Shown: positions 16,233 through 24,426 of the stretch, piece by piece
Numbering within the stretch: the first letter of the stretch is position 1
How the letters are laid out: each line of letters opens with the position of its first letter
From: Sanguibacter suaedae
GTDB taxonomy: Bacteria > Actinomycetota > Actinomycetes > Actinomycetales > Cellulomonadaceae
Reading direction: 5' to 3'
Length of the DNA stretch: 64,000 nt
Assembly (NCBI RefSeq): GCF_016342785.1
Contig: NZ_JAEINH010000004.1
Coordinates: 248,001-312,000, forward strand
The notes under the pieces: model-generated
Seen by the model: only the letters and a program-made list of their open reading frames with translations
Told to the model about the DNA's origin: nothing
The model's database searches: none
Made by a program: the position numbers and the translations under genes

Positions 16233-17449
16233 CCCGCGTCCTGCTCGTCTCACGGATCTTCGCCCCCGAGGCCGCGGCGGCGTCGTTCCGGCTGCGCGCC
16301 CTCACCCGAGCCCTCGACGCCGCCGGGGCGCGAGTCACGGTGCTCACGTCCCGCACCCCGCTCGGGGACGACGCGGGCACGCCCGACGGTGTCCCCGTCC
16401 GGCGGTGGCCCGTGCTGCGCGACGCCGACGGGTACGTCCGCGGGTACGTCCCGTACCTGACGTTCGACGTGCCCGCCTTCTTCCGGGTGCTCCTCGCCCG
16501 CGGCGTCGACGTCGTCGTCTGCGAGCCGCCGCCCACGACGGGCACCGCGGTGCGGGTCGCGTGCGCCCTGCGCCGCATCCCGTACGTGTACTACGCGGCG
16601 GACGTGTGGTCCGACGCCGCCGGCACGACGGGCGCCCCGGCCGTCGTGCTGCGGGTGCTGCGCGCCGTCGAGAGGTGGGTGTGGCGCGGCGCGGCCGGGG
16701 TCCTCTCGGTGTCGGCCGGGGTCACCGGTCGCCTCGCCGAGCTGGGCGTCACCGACCGCGTCCACGAGGTGGGCAACGGCATCGACACGGACGCCTTCGC
16801 GCTCGAGGGCGACGTGGCGTGCCTGCCCGACGCGGACGGCCCCTACCTCGTCTACGCCGGCACCGCGTCGGAGTGGCACGGGGCCGGGGTCCTCGCCCGC
16901 GCCATGACCACCGTCCACGAGGTGCGACCGGACGCGCGTCTGGTGTTCATCGGCCAGGGCGCCGAGAAGGCCGCCATCGCCGCGGAGTGCGCATCCCTGC
17001 CCGACGGCGTGGTCCGCTTCCTCCCGCAGGCCCCGCCTCAGGACGTCGCGCGGTGGTTGCGGGGCGCGGTCGCGAGCCTCGCGAGCGTGCGGCCCGGCCG
17101 CGGCTACGACTTCTCCTTCCCCACCAAGGTCTACGCGTCCGTCGCGTGCGGGACGCCCGCCGTGTACGCCGGTGTCGGACCGGCACGCGACCTCCTGCGG
17201 GACCACGACCTCGGCCACGCCGTCGACTACGACGCGCAGGAGGTCGCAGCCGCTGTGCTCGAGGTCCTCGACCGGGCCGCCCGCGAGACGCCGCAGGACG
17301 TCGCGGACCGCCGGGCACGGCTCGGTGCGTGGGCCCGGGAGCACGCCTCCCTCGCGTCCGTGGGCGCTCGCGCTGCCGACGTCGTCCTCCGCGCCGCCCG
17401 CGAGTCCCGCCCGGCGACCCGCCGGGGGCCCGCCACCCGGGACGGGTAG
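16229..17449 (+). CDS. GT4 glycosyltransferase
   Basis: Retaining GT-B glycosyltransferase of 406 residues. The N-terminal acceptor half begins VLLVSRIFAPEAAAASFRL and contains EPPPTTG and YYAADVWSDAA. The C-terminal donor half has NGIDTDAF, LVYAGTASEWHGA and the FSFPTKVYASVACGTP region, where GT4 enzymes contact the donor nucleotide. No membrane helices or signal peptide are seen, so it acts on lipid-linked intermediates at the cytoplasmic face. It starts at GTG in a GTGA overlap with the WlbA-like gene, so it may transfer the sugar that operon makes; that is inference. Confidence 0.87.
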   Translation: MTRVLLVSRIFAPEAAAASFRLRALTRALDAAGARVTVLTSRTPLGDDAGTPDGVPVRRWPVLRDADGYVRGYVPYLTFDVPAFFRVLLARGVDVVVCEPPPTTGTAVRVACALRRIPYVYYAADVWSDAAGTTGAPAVVLRVLRAVERWVWRGAAGVLSVSAGVTGRLAELGVTDRVHEVGNGIDTDAFALEGDVACLPDADGPYLVYAGTASEWHGAGVLARAMTTVHEVRPDARLVFIGQGAEKAAIAAECASLPDGVVRFLPQAPPQDVARWLRGAVASLASVRPGRGYDFSFPTKVYASVACGTPAVYAGVGPARDLLRDHDLGHAVDYDAQEVAAAVLEVLDRAARETPQDVADRRARLGAWAREHASLASVGARAADVVLRAARESRPATRRGPATRDG

Positions 17450-17452
17450 GCT
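17447..17452 (+). promoter_or_regulatory. -10 element (TAGGCT) for the ABC exporter, overlapping the upstream stop codon
   Basis: The TAG stop of the GT4 gene forms the first three bases of TAGGCT, which ends six bases before the ATG at 17459. This would let the exporter be made from a leaderless internal message as well as by read-through. Confidence 0.42.
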
Positions 17453-17458
17453 CGCCGC

Positions 17459-19297
17459 ATGTCTGCTCTGTGGCGCACCGTGCGGGACATCCTGCCCGTC
17501 CTGCCCGAGGGGAGCCGCCGCTTCCTCGTGACGTTCGCCCTGCTCTCGGGGGCGTCGTCCATCCTCGACGTGGTCGCGCTCGGGCTCCTCGCCCTGTGCC
17601 TCGCCCCGATGGTCGGCGAAGGCTCGATCGACCTCCCGGTCCTGGGCACCCTGTCGGAGCCGGCGGACTTCCAGCCAGTGCTGATCGTCGTGTGCCTGCT
17701 CATCGTCGGCAAGTCCGTCTTCCAGGTGACCCTCCAGTGGTTCGCCACCCGGCGCTTCGCGACCTTCGAGCTCGCCATCAGCCGCGAGCTCCTCCGGGGC
17801 TTCTTCGCGTCCCCCTGGACGGACCGCCTGCAGCGCAACTCCACCGAGCTCGTCCGGTCCACCGACGTGGGCGTCGCGACCACCGTCTCCGGTGTCCTCA
17901 TCCCCTTCGCGATGCTCGCCGGCGAGCTGTGCACCTTCGTCGCGGTCCTCACGGTCCTCACCGTCGCCCAACCGCTCATGGCCCTCGCGACCGTCGTGTA
18001 CTTCGGGATCATCGGCGCCGTCCTCCTGCGCTGGGTCCTCGCCAAGTCCGTCCAGGCCGGCCGCGTCAACCGCAGCCACTCCACCCGGTCCGCGCGGCTG
18101 CTCTCCGAGATGGTCCAGTCGCTCAAGGAGATCACCCTCCGCGGCCGCTCCGACGCGGTCGGCGAGCTCGTCCTCGGGGTCCGCCAGCACAGCTCCCGGG
18201 CACGCGCCAACATGTCGTTCCTCGCCGTCGTGCCCCGGTACGTCCTCGAGGCGGCGCTCATCGGGGGCTTCGCGCTCGCCGCGGGCATCGGGTACCTCAC
18301 CGGCGGGCCCGACGGGGCGCTGAGCTCCGTGGCCCTCTTCGGGGTGGCGGGGTTCCGCATCATCCCGTCGCTCACGCGCTTCCAGGGCATCATGTCCCAG
18401 ACCTCGGCGGCGCTGCCCTTCGCGCAGACCGCCATCGAGGACATCCGGCGGGGGCGCGCGTACATCGACGCCCGGCAGGACGGGCCGCCGCAGGTGGCCG
18501 TCCCCGACGACGCGGCGGACCTCGTCCTCGACCGCGTGACCTTCACCTACCCGACGGGCGTCGAGCCCGCGGTCCGCGACGTCTCCCTCACCATCCCCTT
18601 CGGGTGCTCCGTCGCGCTCGTCGGCGCCTCCGGGTCGGGGAAGTCGACGCTCGTCGACGTCGTCCTCGGCCTCCTAGAGCCCTCCGCGGGCGAGCTCCGC
18701 GTCGGCGGGGTGCCACTCGTCTCGGCCCTCGACTCCTGGCGCTCCCGCGTCGGGTACGTCCCGCAGGACGTCTCCCTCTTCGACGCCACCGTCGCCCAGA
18801 ACGTCGCCCTCGAGTGGGACGACGCCCTCGTCGACAAGGACCGGGTCCGCGACGCGCTGCGACGCGCCCAGGCGCTCGACGTCATCGAGGCCCGCGGCAA
18901 GGGCATCGACTCGCCCGTGGGGGAGCGCGGCCTCGCCCTCTCCGGCGGGCAGCGCCAACGCATCGGGATCGCCCGCGCCCTGTACTCCGACCCCCTCGTG
19001 CTCATCATGGACGAGGCCACGAGCGCCCTCGACACGAGCACCGAGGCCGCGGTGACGAGCGCCATCACGGAGCTCCGTGGTGAACTGACACTGGTGGTCG
19101 TCGCGCACAGGCTCTCGACCATCCGGCACAGCGACATCGTGTGCTTCATGCGGGACGGCGAGCTCGTCGCCCACGGCACCTTCGACGAGGTGGTCGCCGC
19201 AGAGCCCGACTTCGCGCGGCAGGCCGCCCTCGCGGGCCTGTCGCCCACCTCGCCCGGGGCCGCCGACGCCGCCCCGCCCGAGAACAGCAGCACCTGA
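17459..19297 (+). CDS. ABC exporter (membrane domain fused to ATPase), MsbA/PglK-like
   Basis: Half-transporter of 612 residues that would work as a homodimer. Residues 1-330 form a type IV exporter membrane domain with about six helices. The ATPase domain follows with Walker A GASGSGKST (389-397, K395), Q-loop VPQDVSLFD, signature LSGGQRQRIGIARAL, Walker B LIMDEATSALD and H-loop VVAHRLST. In glycan clusters this architecture includes PglK, which flips lipid-linked oligosaccharides; drug or lipid exporters look alike, so the substrate is inferred from context. A GT4 operon follows after 26 bases. Confidence 0.9.
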   Translation: MSALWRTVRDILPVLPEGSRRFLVTFALLSGASSILDVVALGLLALCLAPMVGEGSIDLPVLGTLSEPADFQPVLIVVCLLIVGKSVFQVTLQWFATRRFATFELAISRELLRGFFASPWTDRLQRNSTELVRSTDVGVATTVSGVLIPFAMLAGELCTFVAVLTVLTVAQPLMALATVVYFGIIGAVLLRWVLAKSVQAGRVNRSHSTRSARLLSEMVQSLKEITLRGRSDAVGELVLGVRQHSSRARANMSFLAVVPRYVLEAALIGGFALAAGIGYLTGGPDGALSSVALFGVAGFRIIPSLTRFQGIMSQTSAALPFAQTAIEDIRRGRAYIDARQDGPPQVAVPDDAADLVLDRVTFTYPTGVEPAVRDVSLTIPFGCSVALVGASGSGKSTLVDVVLGLLEPSAGELRVGGVPLVSALDSWRSRVGYVPQDVSLFDATVAQNVALEWDDALVDKDRVRDALRRAQALDVIEARGKGIDSPVGERGLALSGGQRQRIGIARALYSDPLVLIMDEATSALDTSTEAAVTSAITELRGELTLVVVAHRLSTIRHSDIVCFMRDGELVAHGTFDEVVAAEPDFARQAALAGLSPTSPGAADAAPPENSST

Positions 19298-19323
19298 CCA
19301 GCACCACCCTGAGGAGCACCACC

Positions 19324-20808
19324 GTGAACCACCCGGCCCAGCAGGCCTCGACGGCCACCCGCCCGGGGGGTCGACGGCCGCGCGTCGCGGTCCTCGTGTA
19401 CAACGACTGCCATGCGGACACCCGCGTCCTCAAGTCCGCAGCGACCCTCGCCCACGCCGGTGCCGACGTGCGGATCTTCGCGGTCGCCCGGCCCGCCGCC
19501 GGGTACCCCGTCGGGGTGCAGCGCCTCGACTCCGGGGTCGTCCTCGAACGCCTCCCGCTCTTCGAGCTCGCTCGGGCGCTCGAGCCTGCCGCCCGCGTCT
19601 ACCGCGTCCTCGCCGGGCGAGGCGCACCCGCGGCCGTGGGCGTCACCGAGGACCCCCTCCGTGACGCCACCGGCGGGCCCGCCGACCGCCAGGCCGCACA
19701 GGTGGGACCACCCGCCAGGCCGGCCGCCCCCGCGTCGCTGCGGACCCCGACCCTCGCCGACCGTGTCCTGCGGTCCCGCGTCGCCAAGGTCCTCCTCAAG
19801 CCCCTCGGAGCCGTGATCCTCCACTCCTACTGGCGGCACGCCCGCAAGGCCGTCACCCGCTGGGGCCCCGACATCGTCCACGCCAACGACGGCAACACCC
19901 TCCAGCCCGCCATGGCCCTCGGCCGCACCCTCGGTGTGCCCTACGTGTACGACTCCCACGAGCTGTGGACGCAGCGCAACGTCGCAGGCCCACGCCCTCT
20001 CGCCACGGTGGTCGAACGACGGATCGAGACCAGGGGCATCCGGCGCGCCGACGCCGTCGTCACCGTCTCCCCGAGCATCGCCCGCTACCTCCAGGACACC
20101 TACGGTCTCGCGGAGACGCCCACCCTCGTCCGGAACGTCCCGCCCGCCGCGCAGGCCACGAGCGACCCCGCCGACGGTCGCCTCCGCGCCCTCGCAGGCC
20201 TCGCGCCCCACCACAAGGTCATCGCCTACGGAGGCCGGATCACCACGAACCGGGGCCTCGAGGAGACCATCGCTGCGCTCGCAGCCCTCGACGACGACGT
20301 CCACCTGGTCGTCCTCGGCTACGGAGCCCCGGCGTACCTCGCGGCCCTCGAGGCGCACGCCACGGGCCTCGGCGTCCGCGACCGCATGCACCTCGTCGGG
20401 AAGGTCCCCTCCGCCGAGGTGTCGGCCGCCCTCGCCGACGCGGACGCGTCCGTGGTCTTCGTGCGGCCCACGTGCCTGAGCTACCTGTGGTCGCTGCCCA
20501 ACAAGCTCTTCGAGTCCATCCACGGCGGGCTCCCCGTGGTCGCCGCCGACCTGCCCGACACCCGACGCATCGTCGAGGAGCACGGCGTCGGGGAGGTCTT
20601 CTCCTCCGACGACCCCCAGGAGATGGCCCGCACCATCGCCCGCGTGGTCGCCCACCCGGAGCGATACCGGGCGGCCGCCCGGCTCGCGGCCGGCGAGCTC
20701 ACGTGGGAGCGTGAGGCCGAGCGGCTCCTCGACGTGTACCGCAGCGCCCTCGGTCCCGCGTGGCACGGAGCCCTCGACCCCCTCCTCGACCGGGAGGACG
20801 CAGCATGA
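19324..20808 (+). CDS. GT4 glycosyltransferase
   Basis: GT-B enzyme of 494 residues, long for the family because of a low-complexity Pro/Ala/Gly insert at about 100-145 between acceptor-domain strands. It contains NDCHADTRVLKSA near the N terminus, DIVHANDGNTLQPA, YDSHELWTQRN, and the donor half with YGGRITTNRGLEETI and SYLWSLPNKLFESIHGG. GAGGAG lies eight bases before the GTG start. It heads a run of three GT4 genes joined by four-base overlaps (ATGA, GTGA), so the three probably act in sequence on one repeat unit. Confidence 0.88.
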   Translation: MNHPAQQASTATRPGGRRPRVAVLVYNDCHADTRVLKSAATLAHAGADVRIFAVARPAAGYPVGVQRLDSGVVLERLPLFELARALEPAARVYRVLAGRGAPAAVGVTEDPLRDATGGPADRQAAQVGPPARPAAPASLRTPTLADRVLRSRVAKVLLKPLGAVILHSYWRHARKAVTRWGPDIVHANDGNTLQPAMALGRTLGVPYVYDSHELWTQRNVAGPRPLATVVERRIETRGIRRADAVVTVSPSIARYLQDTYGLAETPTLVRNVPPAAQATSDPADGRLRALAGLAPHHKVIAYGGRITTNRGLEETIAALAALDDDVHLVVLGYGAPAYLAALEAHATGLGVRDRMHLVGKVPSAEVSAALADADASVVFVRPTCLSYLWSLPNKLFESIHGGLPVVAADLPDTRRIVEEHGVGEVFSSDDPQEMARTIARVVAHPERYRAAARLAAGELTWEREAERLLDVYRSALGPAWHGALDPLLDREDAA

Positions 20809-22046
20809 GACCCACCGTCGTCGTCCTGTCCTTCTCACCGATCGCGCGTGACCCGCGCGTCCTGCGGCAGGTGCGTCTGCTGTCCGCGGTGGCCGACGTC
20901 GTCACGTGCGGCTACGGCCCCGCACCTGAGGGCGTGACCCGGCACGTCGAGGTCCCCGAGCGGCTCGCACCGTGGCGCTCCAGCCGCGTGGCCGTGCCCG
21001 TCCTGCTCGCCCTGCGACGCTTCGACCGTCTCTACTTCGGGTCCGAGCGCATCCGCTTCGTCCTCGAGCACCTCCCGCCCGGGTCCATGGACGTCGTCAT
21101 CGCCAACGACGCCCTCGCAGCGCCCCTGGCGCTCGCGCTCGAGCCCCGCGCGGGCGTGCACAGCGACCTCCACGAGTACGCGCCCAGGCAGGGCGAGAAC
21201 CGCCTCGTGTGGCGCGTCCTCGTCGGGCCGCTCATGCGGTGGGCCTGCCGCGCGGTGCGGGACGTCGCGTCCGTGACGACGGTGGCGCAGGGCATCGCGG
21301 AGGAGTACCGGCGCGAGTACGGGTTCCGGGCAGACGTCGTGCCGAACGCCACGGCGTACCGTGCGGACATCGCCCCCACCCCCGTCGAGTACCCGGTCCG
21401 GCTCGTGCACATCGGGGTCGCGGGGCGCGCCCGGTCGCTCGAGACGATGATCGACGCCGTGTCACTCGTGGAGCGCGACGCCCCCGGGTCCGTGACCCTC
21501 GACGTGGTCCTCGCCCCGGGTGACCCCACGTACATCACCGAGCTCCGTGCCCGGGCCGATGCCGTCCCCGGGGGCGTCGCCCGCGTGCTGCCGCCGGTGC
21601 CGTTCGACGAGATCGTCCCGCTGCTCGCCACCTACGACGTGGGCGTGTTCGTCTGCCCCCCCGTGACGTTCAACCTGCGGCACGCACTGCCGAACAAGCT
21701 GTTCGAGTTCGTCCAGGCGCGGCTCGGCGTCGTCGTGGGGCCGTCTCCCGAGATGGCCCGGGTGGTCCACGACCACGAGGTCGGGGTCGTGGCGGACGGG
21801 TTCGGGGCGCAGGAGACGGCGCGTGCGCTCGCGACGCTCACGATCGAGCGCGTGGAGTCGTTCAAGGCGGCGAGCGACACGGCCGCGGAGCTGCTCAGCG
21901 CCGAGCGGCTCTCCGCTCCCTGGCTGCGCGCCGTCGAGGACCTCCTGGGTGCGGAGGACGGGACGGCACGGGACGATGGCCAGGTGCCTGCCGCCGATCC
22001 TGCTCCCGCTCCTACCGCCGACGTGACCCGAGAGGAGGACCGGTGA
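20805..22046 (+). CDS. GT4-like glycosyltransferase, tandem paralogue A
   Basis: GT-B glycosyltransferase of 413 residues. Its N terminus (VVVLSFSPIARDPRVLRQVRLL) and overall layout closely match the next gene (ILCISLSPLRSDARVLRQL). Both share a DLHEYAP/DMHEWAP motif, a GRARSLETMIDA/GRALETMIDA segment and a donor-site ALPNKLFEFVQARLGV/TLPNKFFDYVQARLAV segment. The two are therefore tandem duplicates that diverged, probably to different donors or acceptors. The last 30 residues are Pro/Ala-rich and not part of the fold. Coupling to both neighbours is by four-base overlaps. Confidence 0.87.
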   Translation: MRPTVVVLSFSPIARDPRVLRQVRLLSAVADVVTCGYGPAPEGVTRHVEVPERLAPWRSSRVAVPVLLALRRFDRLYFGSERIRFVLEHLPPGSMDVVIANDALAAPLALALEPRAGVHSDLHEYAPRQGENRLVWRVLVGPLMRWACRAVRDVASVTTVAQGIAEEYRREYGFRADVVPNATAYRADIAPTPVEYPVRLVHIGVAGRARSLETMIDAVSLVERDAPGSVTLDVVLAPGDPTYITELRARADAVPGGVARVLPPVPFDEIVPLLATYDVGVFVCPPVTFNLRHALPNKLFEFVQARLGVVVGPSPEMARVVHDHEVGVVADGFGAQETARALATLTIERVESFKAASDTAAELLSAERLSAPWLRAVEDLLGAEDGTARDDGQVPAADPAPAPTADVTREEDR

Positions 22047-23182
22047 CCCGGATCCTCTGCATCTCCCTGTCGCCCCTCCGGTCCGACGCCCGCGTCCTGC
22101 GCCAGCTGTCCGTGCTCGCCTCCCACGGGCACGTCACGAGCGTGGGGTTCGGTCCCGCGCCCGACGGTGTCGACGAGCACCTGCGGGTGGCCGACGGCGC
22201 GGCGACGCTGCCGCAGACGCCGCGGGGCGTCGTCCGTCTCGCGCTCCGCCGCTTCCGCGCGGCCGAGCTCGAGGCGCCCGCCGTGCGCCACGCCCTCGAG
22301 CTCCTCGAGGGGCGCACGTTCGACCTCGTGGTGGCCAACGACGCGCGGGTCCTCGACCTCGCGCACGCCGTCGCCGCACGCTCGGGTGCGCCGGTGTGGG
22401 CCGACATGCACGAGTGGGCCCCGGAGGAGCGCACGCACGTGACGTCCTGGCGGCTGCTCGTCGCTCCGTTCATGACTCACCTGTGCCGGACGTACCTACC
22501 GCGCAGCGGAGCCGTGACCACGGTGTGCGGGTCCATCGCCGACCTGTACCGCGAGCACTTCGGGGTCGACGCGGCCGTCATGCGCAACTCCTCGCCGTGG
22601 AAGGACCTGCGCCCGTCGGACGTGTCGCCGGACGTCGTGCGCCTGGTGCACAGCGGGGCGGCGATCCACGGGCGAGCCCTCGAGACGATGATCGACGCGA
22701 CGCTCGAGCTCGGCGAGCGGTACACGCTGGACCTCTACCTCGTGCCGGGCGGCGACGGAGGGAAGTACCTGAGGGCGCTCCAGGCCCGAGCGGCGGGCTG
22801 CGACCGCATCCGGTTCCGGGACCCCGTGGCGCCCGCAGACCTCCCGTCGACCCTCAACGCGTACGACGTGGGCGTCTTCTGGATCCCGCCGACGCACACG
22901 AACGCGCGGCTCACGCTGCCCAACAAGTTCTTCGACTACGTCCAGGCTCGCCTGGCGGTCGCGGTCGGCCCGACCGTGGAGATGGCGAACCTCGTGGAGC
23001 GCTACCGGCTGGGCGTGGTGAGCGAGGACTTCTCCGTGGCGGCGTGCGTCGCGTCGCTGCGGTCGCTCGACGTCGCGGCGGTCCGCGGGGCCAAGGCTGC
23101 GGCGGACGTCGCGAGCGCAGAGCTGTCGTTCACGACCGACGCGCTCGTCGCGGACCGGATCGTCGCGCGGCTGCTCGGCTGA
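22043..23182 (+). CDS. GT4-like glycosyltransferase, tandem paralogue B
   Basis: Companion to the preceding gene, 379 residues, starting at GTG in a GTGA overlap. It keeps the shared WADMHEWAPEER motif, the VRNSSP-like MRNSSPWKDLRP linker, GRALETMIDATLELG and LPNKFFDYVQARLAVAVGPT in the donor half. It lacks the C-terminal Pro/Ala tail of its paralogue. The last 181 bases overlap the convergent acyltransferase reading frame on the other strand; the GT end is well conserved with its paralogue, so the GT frame is the secure one there. Confidence 0.87.
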   Translation: MTRILCISLSPLRSDARVLRQLSVLASHGHVTSVGFGPAPDGVDEHLRVADGAATLPQTPRGVVRLALRRFRAAELEAPAVRHALELLEGRTFDLVVANDARVLDLAHAVAARSGAPVWADMHEWAPEERTHVTSWRLLVAPFMTHLCRTYLPRSGAVTTVCGSIADLYREHFGVDAAVMRNSSPWKDLRPSDVSPDVVRLVHSGAAIHGRALETMIDATLELGERYTLDLYLVPGGDGGKYLRALQARAAGCDRIRFRDPVAPADLPSTLNAYDVGVFWIPPTHTNARLTLPNKFFDYVQARLAVAVGPTVEMANLVERYRLGVVSEDFSVAACVASLRSLDVAAVRGAKAAADVASAELSFTTDALVADRIVARLLG

Positions 23183-24321
23183 CCCGTCGTCCGCCCGCTC
23201 GCGGGCCGGGCCGCTCGGGTGTTCCTCGCACGGAGCGACGGCAGTGCGAGGAGCCAGGGTGCGCGGGTCCGGAGGGCCCTGTCGTGCAGCACGAGGGGGA
23301 GTGCGACGCCCACGACGGTGAGGACGGGGACCACGAGGACGACGACGCCGAGCCCGGTGAGCGTCTCCGTGCTCGGGGTGCGCGCGCCGTCGGGCAGGGC
23401 GTGCGCCGCCCAGAGGACCAGGTGGATGAGCACCGGGTGGATCAGGTAGACGGGCAGGGTCCGGGACGCGACGGAACGGGCGAGGTCGGCGAACCGGTCG
23501 GAGAGCAGCCCGCTCAGGGCGACGGCGGCCACGATGCCGGCCGCCGACAGCACGGGCCGCCACGCGGACGTGGCGGCGTCGGTGCCGACCCACGAGGAGA
23601 CGAGCGCGAACGCCGCGGTGCCCGCGACGAGCGTCGGGACGCGGGGGAGGGTGGCGACTCGTCGGACGGCGCCTCCGGCGAAGCAGCCGACCATGAACCA
23701 GAAGGCGTTGAGGCTCCACCGGGAGAGGCTCGCGACGCTGCTCGGCTCCCATCCCTCCGCGACGGCCCACGCCGTGGTCGCCGGGGCGAGTAGGAGGGCG
23801 ACGAGGGAGACGGCCACGAGCGTGGGCCCGTGCTCGCGAAGAGCACGGGCGAGGAGGAAGAAGCCGACGAGGGCGGGCAGGTACCAGTAGCCTCCGCCGA
23901 ACCGCGCCGCCCCACCGAGCGTGCGCAGCACGAGGTCCCCGGGGGACCCGGGGTCCCTCGCGAGGCCCACGAGCACGGCGAGCACGACGCTCCACAGCGC
24001 GAAGGGCCAGAGCAGGTCGCCGACGCGGCGCCGCCACACAGCGGCCCAGGGGCGTGCGAGGGCGCGGGCCGCGAGCATCCCCGAGACGAGGAAGAACAGG
24101 GGCATGCGGACGGGGACGAGAGTCTCGCTCACCGTGGACCACACCGTGAGCGCGGGGTGCGTCACCGTCGGCAGGAGATAGGTCGAGACGGCCACCGAGG
24201 CATGGTGGAGCACGACGAGGACGATCGCCAGGGCCTTGGCGACGTCGAACCAGGGGGTCCGCCCGAGGAACGGGAGGGCGGGGGCAGCGTTGGTGGGCAT
24301 CGGTACCATCGTCCCATACAT
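23002..24321 (-). CDS. Acyltransferase 3 family membrane protein
   Basis: Integral membrane protein of 439 residues with about ten helices, matching the acyltransferase 3 family that O-acylates surface glycans. The N-terminal helix carries FDVAKALAIVLVVLHHAS with the family histidine, followed by LFFLVSGMLAA and a late LPVYLIHPVLIH motif. The ATG at 24321 has AGGA nine bases upstream; later in-frame ATGs are at 24309 and 24300. The last ~80 residues are Ser/Thr/Ala-rich and mostly encoded antisense to the GT4 gene ending at 23182. This tail is probably not a folded domain. Confidence 0.85.
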   Translation of the reverse strand: MYGTMVPMPTNAAPALPFLGRTPWFDVAKALAIVLVVLHHASVAVSTYLLPTVTHPALTVWSTVSETLVPVRMPLFFLVSGMLAARALARPWAAVWRRRVGDLLWPFALWSVVLAVLVGLARDPGSPGDLVLRTLGGAARFGGGYWYLPALVGFFLLARALREHGPTLVAVSLVALLLAPATTAWAVAEGWEPSSVASLSRWSLNAFWFMVGCFAGGAVRRVATLPRVPTLVAGTAAFALVSSWVGTDAATSAWRPVLSAAGIVAAVALSGLLSDRFADLARSVASRTLPVYLIHPVLIHLVLWAAHALPDGARTPSTETLTGLGVVVLVVPVLTVVGVALPLVLHDRALRTRAPWLLALPSLRARNTRAARPASGRTTGQPSSRATIRSATSASVVNDSSALATSAAALAPRTAATSSDRSDATHAATEKSSLTTPSR

Positions 24322-24368
24322 GGGACGAATTCCTGGAAAACGTCCCCCTCGTCACAAGGGCCGCCCAG

Positions 24369-24374
24369 TATGCT
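24369..24374 (+). promoter_or_regulatory. Possible -10 element (TATGCT) for the UDP-HexNAc dehydrogenase
   Basis: TATGCT lies about 52 bases before the GTG at 24427 in the 105-base divergent gap. No -35 hexamer is clear. The gene has a GAGG ribosome site, consistent with a leadered message. Confidence 0.35.
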
Positions 24375-24426
24375 GGCGAGTCGGAGCGCCGCCGGTCCCG
24401 GTGGCCGGGACGAAGACGAGGTTGTT

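Noticed and set aside
16405-19083. An 892-codon open frame on the plus strand across the GT4 and ABC exporter genes
   Set aside because: Its translation is almost all Arg/Pro/Gly and it overlaps two genes with full motif sets in another frame.
20760-20808. In-frame codons upstream of 20805 as the start of tandem paralogue A
   Set aside because: The ATG at 20805 makes the usual ATGA overlap and aligns with the start of its paralogue at 22043.
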